Notes under the pieces: generated by a model
The model's input: the letters and a program-made list of their open reading frames with translations, nothing else
Databases searched by the model: none
Told to the model about the DNA's origin: nothing
Assembly: GCF_011516835.1 (NCBI RefSeq)
Contig: NZ_WOTB01000002.1
Coordinates: forward strand, 124,001-188,000
DNA length: 64,000 nucleotides
Source: Acetobacter musti
GTDB taxonomy: Bacteria; Pseudomonadota; Alphaproteobacteria; Acetobacterales; Acetobacteraceae
Direction: 5' to 3'
Made by a program: the position numbers and the translations under genes
Shown: one piece after another, positions 61,049 through 64,000 of the stretch
Layout of the letters: every line of letters begins with the position of its first letter
Numbering within the stretch: position 1 is the first letter of the stretch

Positions 61049-62184
61049 CCATAACGTCCGGCGCACCTCCCATCGCTTTCCTCGATCTCCCGGCCCAGCA
61101 GCGCCGGCTCGGCGTGAAGCTGAAACAGCGGGTCGACACGGTGATGCAGCATTGCCGCTTCGTCCTCGGTCCCGAAGTCACGGAGCTGGAAGAGAAACTC
61201 GCAACCTATGGCGGCGCGGCGCACTGCGTGGGCGTCTCCTCCGGCACGGACGCCATCCAGATCGTCATGATGGCGGAAAATATCGGCCCCGGCGATGCGG
61301 TCTTCCTGCCGGCCTTCACCTACACGGCCACGGCGGAAGTGCCGCTGCTTCTCGGTGCGACGCCGGTCTTCGTCGATGTCGACCCCGAAACATACCAGAT
61401 CGATCCGGTGAACCTGCGGGAACGGATCGAAAAGGTTCGCAAGGACGGAAAGCTGAAGCCGCGCGCCATCGTGGGCGTGGACCTGTTCGGCCTGCCCGCG
61501 CCCTGGGAAGTGCTGCGTCAGATCGCGGCGGAATACGAACTGTTCCTGATGGATGACTGCGCCCAGGCCTTCGGCGCCTCCTATCAGGGCCACAAGCTCG
61601 GCCACGAGGCCGCCGCGACGACCCTGTCCTTTTTCCCTTCCAAACCGCTGGGCGGCTATGGCGACGGCGGTGCGATTCTCACCGATGACGCCGACAAGGC
61701 CGAGCTCTACCGCTCGCTGCGCAGCCACGGTGAGGGCAAAACCCGTTACGAAGTCCTGCGCACCGGCATCAACGGCCGTCTCGACACGCTGCAGGCGGCC
61801 GTCCTGCTCGCAAAGCTGGAAGGTTTCGAGGAAGAACTGATCCGCCGCGATGACATCGCACAGGCCTACACGGCCGGGCTGGAAGACATCGTGGTGGCCC
61901 CGGCGGATGTAGAGGACTGCCAGAGCGCCTGGGCGATCTACTCGATCCTGCTGAAGGATTCTGACGAGCGCGCCACGACCCAGGCCCGCCTGAAGGACGC
62001 CGGTGTGCCGTCAGCGATCTATTACCCGCTGCCCCTGCATAAACAGCCCGCCTATCGCAGCCATCATGACGGCGTGGCCCTGCCTGTTTCGGAATCGCTG
62101 TCACAGCGTATTCTGGCGCTCCCGATTCACCCCGAACTGACCGACGCGGAGGTCGCCCGCGTGATCGCCGCCGTGCGAGGCTGA
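61045..62184 (+). CDS. DegT/DnrJ/EryC1/StrS family sugar aminotransferase
   Basis: A 379-residue PLP enzyme that aminates the keto group of a nucleotide sugar. Family marks include DLPAQQRRLGVKL at the start, VGVSSGTDAIQI, PAFTYTATAE, DVDPETYQID, the aspartate DDCAQAFGA and Lys200, which anchors PLP (FFPSKPLGGYGDGG). The C-terminal VPSAIYYPLPLHKQPAY is typical. The ATG overlaps the dehydratase stop by four bases (ATGA), strong evidence that it acts on the 4-keto product to give a 4-amino-4,6-dideoxy sugar, as in bacillosamine- or viosamine-type pathways. The exact sugar is unknown. Confidence 0.93.
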   Translation: MTITSGAPPIAFLDLPAQQRRLGVKLKQRVDTVMQHCRFVLGPEVTELEEKLATYGGAAHCVGVSSGTDAIQIVMMAENIGPGDAVFLPAFTYTATAEVPLLLGATPVFVDVDPETYQIDPVNLRERIEKVRKDGKLKPRAIVGVDLFGLPAPWEVLRQIAAEYELFLMDDCAQAFGASYQGHKLGHEAAATTLSFFPSKPLGGYGDGGAILTDDADKAELYRSLRSHGEGKTRYEVLRTGINGRLDTLQAAVLLAKLEGFEEELIRRDDIAQAYTAGLEDIVVAPADVEDCQSAWAIYSILLKDSDERATTQARLKDAGVPSAIYYPLPLHKQPAYRSHHDGVALPVSESLSQRILALPIHPELTDAEVARVIAAVRG

Positions 62185-62198
62185 AGGATCTGACGACT

Positions 62199-62669
62199 AT
62201 GAGAAAGGAAACGGCGTTCATTCTCGCCTTCCTGACATTCACCCTTGGTACGGCGTTCGTCATCTGGATGTTCGCGCTGCCCAACTTTGTCGCCGTCTCG
62301 TTCCCTCACGTGACAGGCGGAAAGATCGCCGTCGGCCCGATGCGCCACGAACGGACGCTGACACAGCAGGAAATCGCGACCCTCAATGACTGGCTGCAGA
62401 ATCATCAGAGCGGCTGGGGTCCGCTGAGCACGACGCCTCCTTCAAGCGGTGACGCCCGCATGGAGCTCACGGCGGAAAAGGATGGCAAACCCGATCCGAT
62501 CGTGCTGACGCTCTGGACAGGCATCAGTGCCGCGGACTGGAACAAGACCGTGTTCGTGGAGACACCGGACGGCTCGAAAGTCCGCACGGAGACCTTCCGT
62601 GGCAGGGAATTCGACGTTCTGCAGCACATGGTGGACGGGAACAGTTATCAGCGCTCGGCCTTCCCATGA
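62199..62669 (+). CDS. Single-pass membrane protein of unknown function
   Basis: A 156-residue protein not recognised. One N-terminal hydrophobic helix (about 5-27: ETAFILAFLTFTLGTAFVIWMFALP) could be a signal anchor; the rest (30-156) is a small soluble domain, likely periplasmic, with TQQEIATLNDWLQNHQSGWGPL and a beta-rich end (DPIVLTLWTG, KTVFVETPDGS). It lies 14 bases after the aminotransferase and overlaps the HAD gene by four bases, so it belongs to the same message. A role in glycan transfer or export is possible but not shown. Confidence 0.7.
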   Translation: MRKETAFILAFLTFTLGTAFVIWMFALPNFVAVSFPHVTGGKIAVGPMRHERTLTQQEIATLNDWLQNHQSGWGPLSTTPPSSGDARMELTAEKDGKPDPIVLTLWTGISAADWNKTVFVETPDGSKVRTETFRGREFDVLQHMVDGNSYQRSAFP

Positions 62670-63265
62670 TCGATATCCCGGCCGGCACCGAAGCCCTGAT
62701 TTTCGACTGCGACGGCACGCTGGTCGATACGCTGCCGCTTTATCTGAAAGCATGGCAGGCGGCATTGCAGGAAGTCGCCGGCATCGATGCTGACGCGGAC
62801 TGGTTCCGGGGACGCGGCGGCTATTCGGAACAGATGCTGCTGAGCGCGGTCGAAAAATCCTTCGGCGTGACGGTCGACCGGAAGGCCGTTATCGCCGAAA
62901 CCCGCCGGCGTGTCCGCGAAACCCTCACGGATGTCCGCTGCAACGTTCCCGTGATCACCATCGTCCGGGAATGGGCGGGCCGTCTGCCGCTCGCCGTGGC
63001 TTCCAGCGGATCGCGCGAGGTGGTCGAAGCCTCGCTCGCGGCAATCGGTCTCTCCGATGTGTTTTCCGCCGTCGTGACGATCGAGGATGTGGAACACCCC
63101 AAGCCGGCGCCCGATATCTATCTGCTCGCGGCCAGGAAGCTGGACGTCAGCGCCGGTCGGTGCGTGGTGTTCGAGGACAGCGACGAAGGACTGAAAGCCG
63201 CCCGCGCCGCAGGAATGACGACGATGGATGTCCGTCCCTGTTCCTCGTTTCACGTCAGCGCATGA
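62666..63265 (+). CDS. HAD-family phosphatase (beta-phosphoglucomutase-like)
   Basis: A 199-residue haloacid dehalogenase-superfamily hydrolase. Motif I is LIFDCDGTLVDT with nucleophile Asp14 and Asp16; motif II is VASSGS; motif III is KPAPDIYLLAARKL; motif IV is VFEDSDEGLKAARAAG. The cap domain (about 25-85) is helical. The family includes YqaB-type sugar-1-phosphate phosphatases and beta-phosphoglucomutase. It is embedded in the glycan operon by overlaps on both sides (ATGA at 62666 and at 63262), so a sugar-phosphate substrate is likely. Confidence 0.9.
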   Translation: MIDIPAGTEALIFDCDGTLVDTLPLYLKAWQAALQEVAGIDADADWFRGRGGYSEQMLLSAVEKSFGVTVDRKAVIAETRRRVRETLTDVRCNVPVITIVREWAGRLPLAVASSGSREVVEASLAAIGLSDVFSAVVTIEDVEHPKPAPDIYLLAARKLDVSAGRCVVFEDSDEGLKAARAAGMTTMDVRPCSSFHVSA

Positions 63266-63465
63266 ACCCCGCGCAGGAGGAGACACGCTGCTCCTCCTGT
63301 AACGCGCCAATGCCATGTCTCGGCTCCGAAGCGTGCTGGTGCATGAAGCGCGACGCCGTACTGCCCGTACCGGAAGAAGGCACGGAAACCGGGTGTCTGT
63401 GTCCGGTCTGTCTGGACAGGGCCATCGCCGGAAAAGAACAGCATCCGTCCCGGAAACCCGGATAA
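63262..63465 (+). CDS. Cysteine-rich CWC family protein
   Basis: A 67-residue protein with eight cysteines at 10, 13, 19, 25, 27, 45, 47 and 50, including the name-giving CWC and CLCPVC. The spacing fits the small cysteine-rich CWC family (possible zinc or metal-binding). The ATG overlaps the stop of the HAD gene by four bases (ATGA). No transporter or dehydrogenase is coded nearby. The role of these proteins is unknown. A longer frame through this region exists in another gene's shadow, but this start is set by the overlap. Last gene of the glycan operon. Confidence 0.8.
   Translation: MNPAQEETRCSSCNAPMPCLGSEACWCMKRDAVLPVPEEGTETGCLCPVCLDRAIAGKEQHPSRKPG

Positions 63466-64000
<535 letters not shown>

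Overview
The window is chromosomal DNA of an acetic acid bacterium (Alphaproteobacteria, Acetobacteraceae). The strongest evidence is the membrane alcohol dehydrogenase pair adhA/adhB (PQQ-haem c dehydrogenase plus triple-haem c subunit) next to a four-gene haem-copper ubiquinol oxidase operon of the cyaBACD type. The conserved gene clusters have the alphaproteobacterial order. Base composition is GC-rich, roughly 60 % by eye. Genus is not resolved. No rRNA, tRNA, CRISPR array, transposase, integrase or prophage was seen.

Layout. 0.5-12.4 kb is mixed: an MFS transporter, Fe superoxide dismutase, a squalene/phytoene-synthase-like protein without the aspartate motif, then a reverse-strand run of translationally coupled genes (2OG-Fe(II) oxygenase, alpha/beta hydrolase, Tat-exported BMP-type binding protein) with an Lrp-type regulator and a divergent class V aminotransferase. 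After these come a HIBADH-type dehydrogenase, an MsrQ-like haem membrane protein, a family 5 uracil-DNA glycosylase and a NYN-domain protein. 12.5-19.3 kb holds folK, rpoZ, the (p)ppGpp synthetase/hydrolase, acpS, lepB, rnc and era. 19.5-32.1 kb is the envelope cluster pyrH-frr-uppS-cdsA-dxr-rseP-bamA-skp-lpxD-fabZ-lpxA-lpxI. It links lipid carrier, isoprenoid, phospholipid, outer-membrane protein and lipid A synthesis. gloA and a small membrane protein with a histidine-kinase-like phosphoacceptor helix follow. 33.2-37.6 kb is rpmH-rnpA-yidD-yidC-engB-argB.

37.9-47.4 kb is the respiratory core: adhB and adhA on the reverse strand, a Bax-inhibitor-1 family protein, then the quinol oxidase operon. 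Together they form the ethanol to ubiquinone to oxygen chain typical of vinegar bacteria. The small third ADH subunit is not in the window. 47.8-56.2 kb carries fdxA, a SUV3-like helicase, an M17 aminopeptidase, a MarR regulator, DUF2239, a MATE transporter and DUF4186. 56.4-57.7 kb has two small exported proteins and a short gene fragment. 57.8-63.5 kb is a surface-glycan locus: a polyprenyl-phosphate sugar-1-phosphate transferase facing a five-gene coupled operon (4,6-dehydratase, DegT aminotransferase, unknown, HAD phosphatase, CWC protein). The window ends inside a 2,4-dienoyl-CoA reductase-like gene.

Superimposed on this is a dispersed two-hairpin repeat of about 60 bp, six copies in both orientations, always between genes. 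There is also one larger three-stem inverted-repeat element and one 29-bp near-perfect palindrome. I did not find a clear new multi-gene defence or mobile system. The best leads are the oxygenase/hydrolase/BMP gene set, the stand-alone phosphoacceptor protein, the repeat family and the coupled CWC gene in the glycan operon.
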